Assembly (NCBI GenBank): GCA_030015575.1
Contig: JASDDO010000016.1
Location: forward strand, 112,487,241-112,551,240
Length of the DNA: 64,000 nt
Origin: Agapanthus africanus
Lineage: Eukaryota > Streptophyta > Magnoliopsida > Asparagales > Amaryllidaceae
Direction: 5' to 3'
The position numbers were made by a program, and so were the translations under genes. This document shows, one piece after another, positions 1 through 11,415 of the stretch. The notes below the pieces were generated by a model. That model was not told the DNA's origin, searched no databases, and saw only the letters and a list, made by a program, of their open reading frames with translations. Every line of letters begins with the position of its first letter. Positions within the stretch are counted from its first letter, which is position 1.

Positions 1-328
1 ACGGTGGACGACTCATACATCATGGGAAAACCACGCTTTTTATTTTAAAAGAGTGAAAAGGTTTATTTATGTTTTTGCGGTTTTCCTCCAAATCCAAGAA
101 ATCTCATGAAATCTGAATCCAAGTCATCAATAGCATGTAAACAGTGAATATAGGCATGAGAATCCATGAATACGCCATAACAATGAATAACAGTATGCAT
201 GAAGTGACAAGTAATAGCTACAATGTTTAAACTAGCTTATAATACAAGCAACTAATCATCATGTCAAAACTACTAGTTAACAAGCTACATTAGGCGATAA
301 TATTTTCTAAGGTGTGCGTGACATGGCA

Positions 329-394
329 ATTACCGATGAAGATGTGTATGAGCCGACAAGCAAGTGTATGTGATACATACGCATCCTCGGTAAT
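329..394 (-). other. Conserved long stem-loop in giant LTR, copy 1
   Basis: The arms are ATTACCGATGA at 329-339 and TCCTCGGTAAT at 384-394, which pair with one mismatch. Equivalent stems lie at the same place in all the giant LTRs in this window, between GACATGGCA and GGTGC flanks. This copy's mismatch fits its greater age. Confidence 0.6.
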
Positions 395-1478
395 GGTGCT
401 GGTGTCCTAACAGTATGATATCAACAATGCAATAAGAAATTATAATATAAGTATGAGATGCGGAGCGAACAGTAATAATGAGCGGGAGCTAAATACTAAA
501 CACAACGATAACTAATCTGCATTACCCTAATATAAATCCTACAAATGGTGCCTTTCGAAATAACACGAATCATAGGGTTTTGAAAATAGAGGCTACGGTG
601 TTTTTATGAAAAGATGCGTCTTTTGAAATATCCGTAGGATCCCTTGGGCTGTCTTTTAAAATACCCATGATTCGTTAGTTTTTGAAATAGGTAAGAATCG
701 AATCTAATCTAACATCTAAACTAAACTAAAGGACTAAGTTAACAAGCTGGACTGCAGGTAAGGAAACCGCCTAACATCTGAGTCGATACATGTACATACC
801 TGTATATATATATTAGTCGGTGATCCCGCCTCAATAATATCATATCCGATACCATATCTATAACCAGACATCCCAAGTCAAGAGTGCGGATCAATCATCA
901 AAATATAGCTCGTACGTAAATCTGTCGTACGGCATCCCCAAATCTGGGTACGGGTCAATATCACATTCATCATACTATTCACCTGGTATCCTCTTTATCA
1001 AATATCATGATCGGGGTACTGATCTACGTCTAGTACAATACTGATACCGCCTAAGTATGCATGGACATGTGTGAAACACTACGTCAAAGAGCCGCTACAA
1101 CGTCATGTCGTATCTCAAATACGAATCCTGCCATATCACCGAAGTCACAACCTCAATACAAATCTCATCGACTCATCTCAAACCCAAGTATCATTCTTAA
1201 ATCCGTATGTGAACACATAGTCCCATACCCATGTGAACACATAACTATATATTCCCGTATAAGCACGAATGAAAGAAGAAAGTATGCAAGTATGGGTTGG
1301 TGTGTGCATGTGTGGTGCGACCACTACTCTAGGATTTCGCGACACTAAATATCCAAGAACACCAAATATCCATATTATCATCAATATACTCAAACAATAT
1401 ATATATGTGTTTATACGTATTAGTATACATCACCACGAACTGCGGGGGTGCTATACGCCATCCACCCGACTTCTCCCC

Positions 1479-1501
1479 GTAGATATAAATCTACTCACCT
1501 G
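1479..1501 (-). other. Splice-donor-like site with hairpin, LTR copy 1
   Basis: On the minus strand this reads CAG|GTGAGTAGAT followed by TTAT and ATCTAC, so a consensus plant 5' splice site is followed at once by a 6-bp hairpin (1479-1494). The same arrangement is found in every other giant LTR of the window. Confidence 0.55.
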
Positions 1502-3251
1502 GTCCTCGCTCGCCGGTGCCGACGTCGCCATGCGCTTGCTTGTCGTCTCGAAGTCCACATGGGTACCTACATATCATAACGCACCGTATCGCATTATAAT
1601 CCGACTCATGACCAAAACGACACACGAAACCCACATAGGTCAAAACCTATGGTTGCTTTCACAAATCGACCCAAAAACCCTCGACGTCAGCGTACAAACG
1701 CCAAACCATCGAGAAAGCTCCCAACACACTCATTTGTACAATTACAAGCACTAATTATAATATAAAATAGCTTAAAATTCACAAAAAACCCCAATTTCAC
1801 TTAAAAAGTCATTTTCCCGAAAATCTAGCAAGCACAAATCACCGTTTTAGTACAAAACTCGATGTATAAACGAATCTAGCGGCCACAATATTCACTAAAT
1901 ATCTTAAATAAGTCATAAAAACAATTCCCATAATTTAATCTCATTAAATTCCAAAAACCCTAAAATTCTAGTTTACAAAATACCTAAATTTTAACAATTT
2001 TATAGCAAAAATGCACAAACTACAATCTAGCTTGGATTTTCATGAACTAAAGTATTAAACTACACTTTAAAATGTTAATAATGCCATGAATACCCTAATT
2101 AGATTTTTATCTCCATTAGTTAATCAAATTCCAAAAAGCTAGTTTGCTTAAAAACTTGATTTGGACAAATTAAATGCAACAATTTACATAATAGCAACTA
2201 TATTAGGTTTTCCATGCCCTCACATGCCAAAATACACTTTGTAAACTTAAACAAGTGATAATAACCATATTTGAATTCAAACCCTAACTCATAACTTTTA
2301 CATCATGCACTTAAAACCAATTGAAAACATATTTAAACCTAATTAAACACCTAATTAAGCTAACATGAAACAATTACAACACATTAAGCAAAAGGTTAGA
2401 ATTTATACCCAAATAATTTGAAGCTCCCACAAGCACACTTAGCCTCCCAAATTGAAATCTAAATCCCTAGATCCATGCTAAAGTAGCCAAGGAGAAATGG
2501 GTAGGAGGTGGATTTTGATTTTGGTTTGATTTTGTGTGTTTTTCTTTGGATTTTCTTGGATCGAAACAAAGAGAGGAGAAGAGGGGAAAGGGGCTGTTGG
2601 GGGGTTGCAGGTTTCGGCCAGAAGTGTGGGAGATTGGGTGAGGGAGGAGAGAGAGTGAGGTGGAGAAAGTTAGATCAAGTCAAAGTCCACTCAAATTCTA
2701 TCATTTTCTATTCTTTTCTTTTCTTTTCCTTTCTTTTCTTAACTTGAAATTCAAGTGGGGAAATTGATGGGTCTGCTTAATTCAGCCAAGGGAAGAACTA
2801 AATGGGGTGTGTGTGAGTGTGGGTATGGGTGTGGGGTGATGGAAAATGATAAATACAATACCCCAAACATCCATTTACACTAAAAAAAAGCCTTTTTTCC
2901 TCACTAATTTCTAAACCGTTTTGGCAAACGATTTCGTTTCAAAAACTGCATGATAAGATTTTGTTTAATGTTTTATGATGCACAAAATTTGTTTCAACTC
3001 ATTCCAATTTGTTATTTTTCCTAATTAAATATATTAGTGACGGATTAAAATAATAATAAAATAATTTTTTTTTCAGAAAATTTGAAATTTCACCAGTGGC
3101 TCAATAAACACCAAATACTAGCAATTACATAGCTAGAATATGTATATTTAATTTTTATAATAAGATATTTGTATTTTGACTTTTTACAGAAAACCCCCTT
3201 ATTTTACCGATTTTTCCGAAATTTCACCGAAACGATTTTCAAAACGCTACA

Positions 3252-4860
3252 TTAACGATGTTAAGATACGGGGAGTTGTCCGGCTTATGCTTAAAACCAG
3301 ACTTCGGATAACTCAAGGCACGTTTCTGTAATGGATGTTTGTGGGTTGACCCGGGCTATGATGAGGGTTGATATTCTACCATCTGGAAGATCAATAGTGA
3401 TATTGTTCTTGACTCGCCACAGTTTTAATAAAAATGGATTTTTTTTCAGAAAACAGTAGTAGAAGTATGGTAGAACTGGAAGTGATTCCAGAACCGCAAA
3501 TAATTACTGAAGATTTAATAAGAACCTAAACATTCAATCTGGTTTGACATTCCATTGGCCACTCCGCAGATAATGTGGGTAACCTCATGCACCCGAGAGG
3601 TACTTCGGTATGCTCAAGGACGGTGGCAGGGAGGTTCTTGTTTACCCAGACTTTCCATTGCTGTTGTTCCAGACTGTGAGACCCGGCAGGAGGATGAGTA
3701 TAGCGTCATTCTAAACTAGCTTTAGAAGTGTACGTTTATATGACTCTGCCAGAGGGTTGTCGTAATCAGTGGGAGCAGCGGAAGCATAATGGACAAGTGG
3801 CTTATGTCTATTTATAGACTAAAGCAGATATAGCGGAGATAGATCATCTATTTCTGATGTGACAGTCATAGGTTCGACTTCATCAGAATAGGGGATGGAT
3901 CTGTTAAGAAGGTAGTAGGGTGTGATGTCCTGGTATTTGGATGACATACACAGAGTAGGAAGTGAAATTCCTATACTACGATCGGTTATACTTTGGTTGT
4001 CACACAGTGGTTTGTCCACATAGGGCTTGGATATAATATTAGACATTTTGGTTACTAGATCTATAGATCTAGATTTGGGTGGTTTCCCAATCAGGGTACT
4101 TGACAGCATTCTACAGGTATTTAGAATGGACGACTCTTAGCATGGTGGTGTACCTGCAGGTGATGGAGTCACCCTCTCTAAAGGTGTCTTACAGACTAAA
4201 GGGGAGAGGGATGTGCATGATTGGCAGATCACTTGCTTAGGCAATTGAGTCAATCATGAGATGTCAAGTACCACACCAGATGCTTTTTTTTGCACGAGAT
4301 GCAATAAGTTGATATTAATCCAATCCTGGAGAAACGATCGGAAGCAGTTTTTGAACATAAGTTGATGTTCTAGGGAAATGATAACGGCTGCCTCCTTTGG
4401 GAGACAATTATCATTCCAGGCATCCAAGGTGACCTGGATGACAGAGTGGCTGTCAGAGTTATAGTTTTCCCTCTGACGAGGGGTAGTAGTTTGGACAGGA
4501 GGTCCAAGAGGATACTGAGGGGGGCATTGCGCAGAACACTGATTAAGTTCAGTTGACGATACAGTCTAAGAAGTTTGGATTTGGAGTTCACTTATGAACT
4601 AGGTCTCATCAGACATCCAAACATATTCTAAGACAGGTATTTCTCATTTCGGGAGATGGGTTTTCTCCGCGAACTTGAGATAAAGTGAGACATAGAAAGA
4701 AACATCACAGCGGATCCACTCACTGAGGCTAATCCTCGAACGCAATAGTTTTGCAAACGAGCTTTGTAAGACTGACTAGTAGAGGAGTTGGGTGTTCGGT
4801 ATCACACGGGCTGTGAGTATGCGACATCGCAATAATTAACCTTGAGTGCAAGTGGGAGAT
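3252..4860 (+). pseudogene. Decayed copia pol remnant (copia D)
   Basis: Degraded Ty1/copia coding sequence. Alignment by eye to the intact copia 3 places its left edge in the late integrase region (like 39480 onward), followed by the integrase-RT linker, reverse transcriptase and RNase H, ending with CAAGTGGGAGAT just before the LTR at 4861. It is heavily broken, with many changes and no long open frame left. The upstream half of the element is beyond the giant LTR and outside the window. It is the most decayed copia copy here, so probably the oldest copia insertion. Its LTR and pol resemble the copia 3 subfamily more than copia 1 or 2. Confidence 0.8.
4849..4860 (+). other. Polypurine tract of copia D
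   Basis: CAAGTGGGAGAT directly precedes the TGTTGG start of the LTR at 4861. The identical string precedes the 3' LTRs of copia 1 and copia 3, which marks it as the plus-strand primer of this copia group. Confidence 0.8.
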
Positions 4861-6849
4861 TGTTGGAGATAGTGCCCTCAGAGTCAATTATTGGATCACA
4901 GGCACGTGATTGCAATGATTGAGTGAGGACCTATACCGGTAGGACAGTCTTACTCAAGATGATAGTATGCTATCTGGTTTATCTTTATCATCGTGTACTA
5001 TTTTAGGTGACCTTATGAGTCGATATTGCACGTTGATAGAGCCCCTAGGATTCTTGCTTGACTACCAGCAGTATAAGGGCGATCATATACGTGGGAGCTG
5101 GGGTCTATAAGCATCCTTAAAAGGTCCCTAATCGTGGGAGTTTCGAGACAGGGCATCGATACTCCAGAGTAGACTAGTGTATACAGTCGAGACCCCGACG
5201 AGGGGCGGTGGCCGGTCTCACAAGCCACTGGTGTCAGTTGGTTCACCTAAGATGTATACAGGTGCTCATTGGGTTATAAGTACACCGGACAGGACTCGTC
5301 GGGAACATACTAGTTGGTATTATACCTGATGTCAGATAGCAGTTCCCTGGTGACATGTGTACAGGTTAGTTCATCGACCTGAGATCGTCATTTGTCTCGT
5401 GTGAGTTCCCACTGTGCTTTGATTACTACCCTACCACGCTCAAAGGAGATGTGCAAACAGGTTTTAGTTGGGTACAGTCCCGAGCCACATGGAGGCAGTG
5501 AGCGGATCTGCAGGGGTTCGTCTCTCCCAGTATTGGGGGTGAGATCGCGCTGGGTCTAGGAGAGCCAGTACATGAAAGTCCTTGGCCAAGGCAGGAGATT
5601 TACTGGTAGGTATTCCAGTAGTATCTCAGGATGTTCTGGACTACACTCCGACATGACTTGTACCGCTTTTGGGGGTCTGACTTTTACCAACCCCCTAGGC
5701 CCGCCATGCTATATTCATAGACGAACGGACCGGACTGTAGGATATTGTCACTTACGGGCTCAGTAGGGTGTCAGGATGAGTTCGCTCATCGACGTCCCTT
5801 TTGGTCAATGCCTGGTAGCCCGTTATGTATAGGCTAATACCTCTGACGTGCTAGTGGTTAAATCCACAACCAAAGTATTGACGAGTCTTTAGAGTCCCTC
5901 ACAGACCAGTTTCTCAAGTTTCGGGCGATACGCTGTAGAGGCCGTATGGAGATATGGCAGGGTTCGATTAGATACGTGCGGTATTGCACGGATCGTGATC
6001 GGACGGATAATACTAGAGGGCTTTGGTTTAAGCCGGATCCTAGTATTGTACAGTGTAGATTTTGTCTCTTTGCAATTATATTCAGTGGGACCACAAATGC
6101 GGGTATGTATATACAGTCGCGGGGTTTTCCTGTAATTTATTACGGGATCAGTTTTCTGAAGTTGCCAGTTTGTATTCCGTTGGGGCCAGTTTTCCTTTGT
6201 TCCTTCACGGTCGGATTTTTCCGATGGAGGGGGCTAATTTACAATTATGCAAATTAGTATTTGTGGAGGGGGTCCTTTGTAAATTGGTGGCATCATGATG
6301 GTTTTGGCATAATGAGATTCCTTTTGCATCACTTATCTTGCATTTATGGTGATGGATTGTGATTGGATTAGATTTGAAATTGATGTGACCATTTTCTTCT
6401 CTTAATAATACATTTTCTTCTCTTGGATACTTGATCAATTTCCATTCACCATATTAGAGAGGGGCCGGCCACATTCTTGATGAGAGAGGGTTCATTTTTG
6501 TGGGAGGGAAAAACATACATCTCATTCTTTGCTTGCTAAAATTTTCTAGCCCCTCTCCAAAGTTCTTCTTCACCTCCATCATCTCTATGGCAACTTCACC
6601 CCATGAGACATACCTCTCTACACTTGCCTACAGCATTCCTTGGGCACGTCGGCTCGCCAACTTCATGCCCGAGTTACCTCGGTCCAGAGGTGGGAGCCCG
6701 TAAAAGAACCCGGCGTTGTGGTGCCCGTTTCGACGAGGAGGTGACGACTAGAGATTCCGCGAGGAGATCGGAGTGGAAGGGAAGACCGAAGGACACAGAT
6801 CGCTTGGTATAGCTTCTCTACTCTTATTCTAGTTTGCTAGAGTTAGGTT
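4861..6849 (+). repeat. 3' LTR of copia D, first part
   Basis: Begins TGTTGGAGATAGTGCCCTC right after a polypurine tract and runs collinear with the copia 3 LTR (33226-35402), though strongly diverged. Copia 1 interrupts it: AGGTT at 6845-6849 is repeated at 17426-17430. The LTR resumes at 17431 and ends CTTACA at 17545, giving about 2.1 kb in all, the normal size for the group. Short open frames in it (for example 5946-6257, 6500-6812) lie in LTR sequence and are not genes. Confidence 0.82.
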
Positions 6850-8148
6850 TGTTGGATATATGTATGCCCTAGAGGCCTTTATATGATAGTGGATGTATCT
6901 ATACATGTATATATATATTCAGTATGCATTCTTGCTCGACATGATAGTAAGCTATCTGGTTCTTCTTTATCTGACATGTTGATTTGATCATGCTTTTATT
7001 CATTCATACATGCTGATAAAGCCCTGAGGATATCGGCTTGACTACTCTGATTATGATGGAGATCATACTAGTGGGACATCTGTAGTCTATAAGCATATCC
7101 TAAAAAGTCCCTAGTTGTAGGTATATCGAGACGGGGCATTGATATACCAGAGTAGACTAGCGTATATGATACTAGACCTATACGATGGGCGATGAATGTT
7201 CCCACATTCATCGATGTTTGACATCAAGATCATATACGGGTGCTCAGTGGTGACTGGGTACACTGGACGGACTCACTGAGAACTCCTATATGGAATTATA
7301 TCTATCGTCGGATAGCAGTTCTCAGGTGACACTGGTACAGGTTAGTCTGTAGACCCGAGATCGTCATAAAGTCTTGTGTGTTCTCCCACTGTACTTTGAT
7401 TGCCACCCTACCACGGCTCTACTGAGTCGTGCAAACAGGTGGCCGTTGAGTACAGTCCCGAGACACACGAAGGCGATGAGCGATAGGAGGGGTTTCGTCT
7501 CTCCCGGTATTGGGAGTTGATGCTGTGCTGTGCCTGACTGGTTATATCAGTAAGTCCCAAGCTAGGGCTGCTGAAATTTGCTGATAAGTGTTATCAGTAG
7601 TTTCTCGATCTATTATAGACCATTCACCGGCACGACTTATTGAGTTATTAGGGTCGACGTGACCATCCCTAGGCTCGATATGCAGCATATCTGACGAAGC
7701 GACCGGACTGTACGGTAGTGTTGCCGGATGGCTCGACGGGAGTTGTAGCAGGTTCGCTTGTTTTCTTCTGATCGCTCAATACCCGGGTGGCCATTACGTT
7801 TAGCTGACCGCTTGCGGCTTGGGGGTGCTTGATATGATCATCACCCACTGCCGGTGTATTGACAAGTCTTAGAGTCCCACAAAGGAGTTACCAAGTCCAG
7901 GCGAAACGTTGTGGTGCGCGTATGCGATATGCGTATAGACCCGATTAAAATGCGCGTATGGGATACCGTATATTGATCGGGCGGCTTGCTTTTGGTGGGG
8001 TCATATGTGATATGGCCGGATTGATAAATCAAGTGTTGATTTATCATTTAACCATTAGTTTTCTCACTTGAAACCTTTTCTTGTTCATGATGGATGTATG
8101 CATGCATGTATGCTATCTTTCTTTTAGTTTCATGCACATATGGATATG

Positions 8149-8180
8149 CATACATACATACATACATACATACATACATA
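8149..8180 (+). repeat. (CATA)8 microsatellite in copia 1 5' LTR
   Basis: About eight CATA units. The matching place in the 3' LTR (about 16643-16656) has only about three, so the run changed length after insertion. Confidence 0.9.
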
Positions 8181-8443
8181 CACCATCTATCATGGTTGAT
8201 TACACATGGAAAATGGTGGCAATATAAGACTCACACCATGGATAAATATATGGATTATTATTTGATTTTGTGTTTAAAACAAAATGGAAAAGGAAAGGAT
8301 AATTCTTGACTTGTTTCTACACTCTTCTTAACCTAACCATCCTCACCTACCCTTAACCTTGGATTAAACTTTTCTTCTATGTTTTAAACTATAATTAAAT
8401 AATAACTCAAACATTTAACCATGGTTTGAGATGAGAAGAAATA

Positions 8444-8458
8444 AAATATATATAGATA
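8444..8458 (+). promoter_or_regulatory. Possible TATA region of copia 1 LTR
   Basis: An AT-rich AAAATATATATAGAT segment lies about 1.6 kb into the LTR, followed by a pyrimidine-rich stretch and the kind of leader sequence expected after a start site. The equivalent in the 3' LTR is near 16919-16933. This is inference from composition and position only. Confidence 0.35.
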
Positions 8459-8951
8459 TATTTCATTTCTTTTCCAAGGTTAATCTTTTCTCTTCTTCAA
8501 AAGAAAAGCCATCATCTTCCTCCTCCTTCTTCCTTTGCTCTCTAGTTTCTTCTAGTGAGCAAATCACACATCAAGAAAGGTTTTTGAAGTGAGAATCATA
8601 ACCACAACATCATTCTACACAAGTTTAGACAACTTGTTTAGAGTGTTCTCTTCATTTCTCATCTTGAAAAGTGAAGTTGCAAGCTTGGACTAGGAGCTTC
8701 GGGTGGATCGTCGTGGACGCTAGAAGACTTCAAGAGAACCTTCCTCCAACACTCAAGAGGCCTAAGAGTCCAGCGAAGGGAGCTACAAAGGTTGTAGTCT
8801 TGAAACCCTAGCTTTTGTCGTTTGTAAAATCATGAAACCCTAATTTTCTAGGATAAGATCCTTTGTATGCTTGCTTAGCACCATAAAAACTTGAACTTTG
8901 TGACATGTGATGCTTCCAAACTCTACATAGGGTGCTAGGTAAACCTAACAT

Positions 8952-8963
8952 TGGTATCAGAGC
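8952..8963 (+). other. Primer-binding site of copia 1 (tRNA-Met)
   Basis: TGGTATCAGAGC begins one base after the 5' LTR end and is the usual plant complement to the 3' end of initiator tRNA-Met. Confidence 0.93.
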
Positions 8964-10448
8964 CAACCTAGAACATTAGGCGACACTTTTACGAAGTAAA
9001 AATCCCGATCGGAACAAAATACGATTTTTCGAGACCTTCTCTGGACAAATTTTAAAATCTGACATTTTTCAGAATTAAAAATACTTAAAAAATACAGCAG
9101 GGAAAACTAAGAAACACTGTGAAATTCGAAGCTCTGATCCATACAAATTGTCGCGGAACCGCGGCAATTCCTTGCTTAGGCCGCGGTTCCGCGGCCGTAC
9201 AGAGGGTTCATTGATACAAATTTGCACTGTAATTCTTATAACTGCTTGTATAGTGTTATAGGTATGTTTAATCTGAATATAGTACTGTTGTTTCTGGATA
9301 TGGTTTTGGACTCGTCGATTCAATCGGAATTTTCATTCCGTTGCTTTTCCGGGTAAACTAGAAAGTATTGAAGTGTTTGAACGAGTATCATTTGCTCACT
9401 ATTCACGGGGTTTAAATATTTTGGAGATTTATGCAAGTCTTTTTGTGGTGGTCCCTCTAGAAGAAAACAAACCTTAACTCGATTATGTGACCGTCTTGAA
9501 CTGCCCTTTGAACCTTAGGGTTTGGGGCAGTACGGCGTGCCACATGTGAGGCGTTGGCTTGACCCTTCTACGGCTGGACCGCTACTACTGTGTCACACTC
9601 CGGGTTTTTGAACTCTGCTCAAGTGTTGAGCTTTAGTGAATCTTGGGTATTTGATCGTTCGTTCGAAAATTTTAATACTGTCTGTTTATCTGGAATGTGA
9701 TACAATATGTGGAATTCATATAGTTTAGGCATGAAATACGAAATATGTGATATTTCGCATTTATGATGTCTAAAGAGAATGTGGATTCCAAATATTGTAG
9801 TTTTACACTTTCTTTTCTTTGACCGTAAGTGTAGTATGTTCGATATCGCCGGTTTCGTTGCTATACATCAACGACAATTGGGGTATGCATACTTACTTAC
9901 GTTGATGATATGAGATATTATGTGTTGCTGAGATATGATGTGCAGGATTGTCGCGATTGAATAGCCGGGGGGGTTTTATGTGAGATGAGAGATTTATATT
10001 TTCATTCATGTAAATTCAAATGTAATGTAATATTCTTTTATTTGGGGCACTTCCGGGTTGAGGTTGTGTCACCAGTGTTGTATATTATTTACTTTTCCGA
10101 ATTAGGATAGACCCAAGGAGGGGAGCACAAGTGACCGGGTTCTGGGGTTCAGTGGGAGGCCATCTCGAGGAGTCGAGACTGGGTCTCCTAAACTCCAGGA
10201 TTGGTAGGGTTGCTTGCCGCTCTCGTAGGGGTCTAGGGGTGTGGGCTTGGCTATTCATCGCGACTGTGGAATCCGTATTTTCTATTGTTGGCTAAATACT
10301 AAATACGGACGTCCTAGTATATCCCACATTATATATATGTTTCTGCTGCCTGTGTTCTGAGATATCTGAGACGAATGACATATTATATATATGATATATA
10401 GTAGACGTTGCTTATGTTTTACACCCGCGCTAGTCCCGTCCCTGTATG

Positions 10449-10471
10449 CCGTTAGTTAAGTAACCTAACGG
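10449..10471 (+). other. Conserved leader hairpin, copia 1
   Basis: CCGTTAG and CTAACGG enclose a 9-base loop. The same hairpin is present in copia 2 (23216-23238) and copia 3 (36421-36441), followed each time by a near-invariant GCGAATGCG and GGCATAAGCGTACGT block. Confidence 0.65.
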
Positions 10472-11187
10472 TGCATAACGGAACATTGCGGCGAATGCGG
10501 ATGGCATAAGCGTACGTGTTATTTTTGTTTCTTTTCTGTGATTGGCTTAAGGACTTAAATGATGGGATTACATTAATATGATTAATGTAAAGAAAATAAA
10601 CCCGGCTCTTTATGAAAAAGCTATATTTCAAAACTGCGGAGCACAAGCCACTCCTTTTTGAAAACCGTTTGATTCTACAACGATATCAAGTTCAAAGCGT
10701 TAAAGATTTTCTTAAAAATCATCCGCAACCCTCCGTCATTTTAGGAAGTAGAGTACTTAGTATTCGTGCTACGTTTGCTGACTTTAGTTAAGGCGTAGTG
10801 TACGGTAGCTAAGTGATGTCTTCCTACACTGCATATGATGCAGATTAATTAGGACATTCATGCGACTTTGTTAACCTTAGTTAAGGGTCATATGGGTGGG
10901 TCTAATTGATCAAGAAATGACGGGTAGAACTTGACTGGTACTTATAATTTGTTGACCATAGTTAAGGTCATAAGTACTCGGGGTAAAAATCACATCGGGA
11001 AAATCAAGTGTTGAGATTTACAATGAGATTGCATACCTTCCATATGATGGTTGGATCTCGATCCCACTGTGGGCAATAGTTGCTCCTAGGAGAGTTTTGC
11101 AGTTTACAATTAGCTAACTCATTAGGTGTTTAGAAAGGTGTTAACGGGGCTACGCCTCTGGGAAAACGAGTTTTACTTTAATTAGGT

Positions 11188-11203
11188 CCGTGCGAAAGCA
11201 CGG
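11188..11203 (+). other. GAAA-tetraloop stem ahead of gag, copia 1
   Basis: CCGTGC-GAAA-GCACGG is a perfect 6-bp stem closed by a GNRA loop, about 215 bases before the gag start. Copia 2 (about 23988-24003) and copia 3 (37266-37275) keep the GAAA loop with changed stems. Confidence 0.6.
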
Positions 11204-11415
11204 GGAACCTCCCTCAAGTACCGACACTGGCCTGGCTGAACGGTTAGCGAAGTTGTAGACTGTAATTAATCCTGGCTAGTTTTCTTTTTAAGGTTTGAAA
11301 GAAAAACTTGATTAAAGCAGTGGGAGACATCGATTAGATAAGATAATAACCAATATGATCTATGCAAGAGCTTTCGCTGAGTGTATTCTTTTCTCTCTCT
11401 TAATGGCAGATACCC

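Larger units (their letters stand above)
1..3251 (-). repeat. Giant gypsy-type LTR, partial (LARD-like family, copy 1)
   Basis: This stretch is collinear with 43724-46961 and about 51165-54406, the larger part of the 4.47 kb LTR of the LARD-like element. On the minus strand it begins TGTAGCGTTTTG (plus-strand end at 3251); the rest of the LTR lies left of the window. It interrupts the pol region of a decayed copia element, which resumes at 3252. It is clearly more diverged from the other two copies than they are from each other. Whether it is a solo LTR or one end of a full element cannot be seen from here. Open frames in it (for example 1269-1754) are not conserved as proteins and are not called. 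It carries the donor hairpin (1479-1501) and the long stem (329-394) described separately. Confidence 0.88.
6850..8950 (+). repeat. 5' LTR of copia 1
   Basis: TGTTGG to CCTAACA, 2101 bp. The early motif GCCCTAGAGGCC is shared with the LTRs of copia 2 and copia 3. It contains a (CATA)n run that is longer here than in the 3' LTR. Confidence 0.95.
8951..11415 (+). other. Long non-coding leader of copia 1
   Basis: About 2.5 kb between the LTR and gag with no credible ORF. Parts are strongly conserved in copia 2 (21538-24217), and several blocks also in copia 3 (35403-37481). Blocks in order: a module near 9440-9660 also found in the LARD-like element; a GAATAGCCGGGG block near 9959; a GGATAGACCC block near 10107; the CCGTTAG/CTAACGG hairpin at 10449-10471; three small TTGAC-like hairpins near 10776, 10870 and 10950; a GAAA-tetraloop stem at 11188-11203; and a pyrimidine-rich CAG just before gag. 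Such conservation in non-coding sequence suggests RNA functions such as packaging, dimerisation, translation or splicing. Confidence 0.75.

Noticed and set aside
8952-8963. Possible tRNA gene fragment (also at 21539, 35404 and 49915)
   Set aside because: Only the 12-base complement to the tRNA-Met 3' end is present, directly inside an LTR; these are primer-binding sites.
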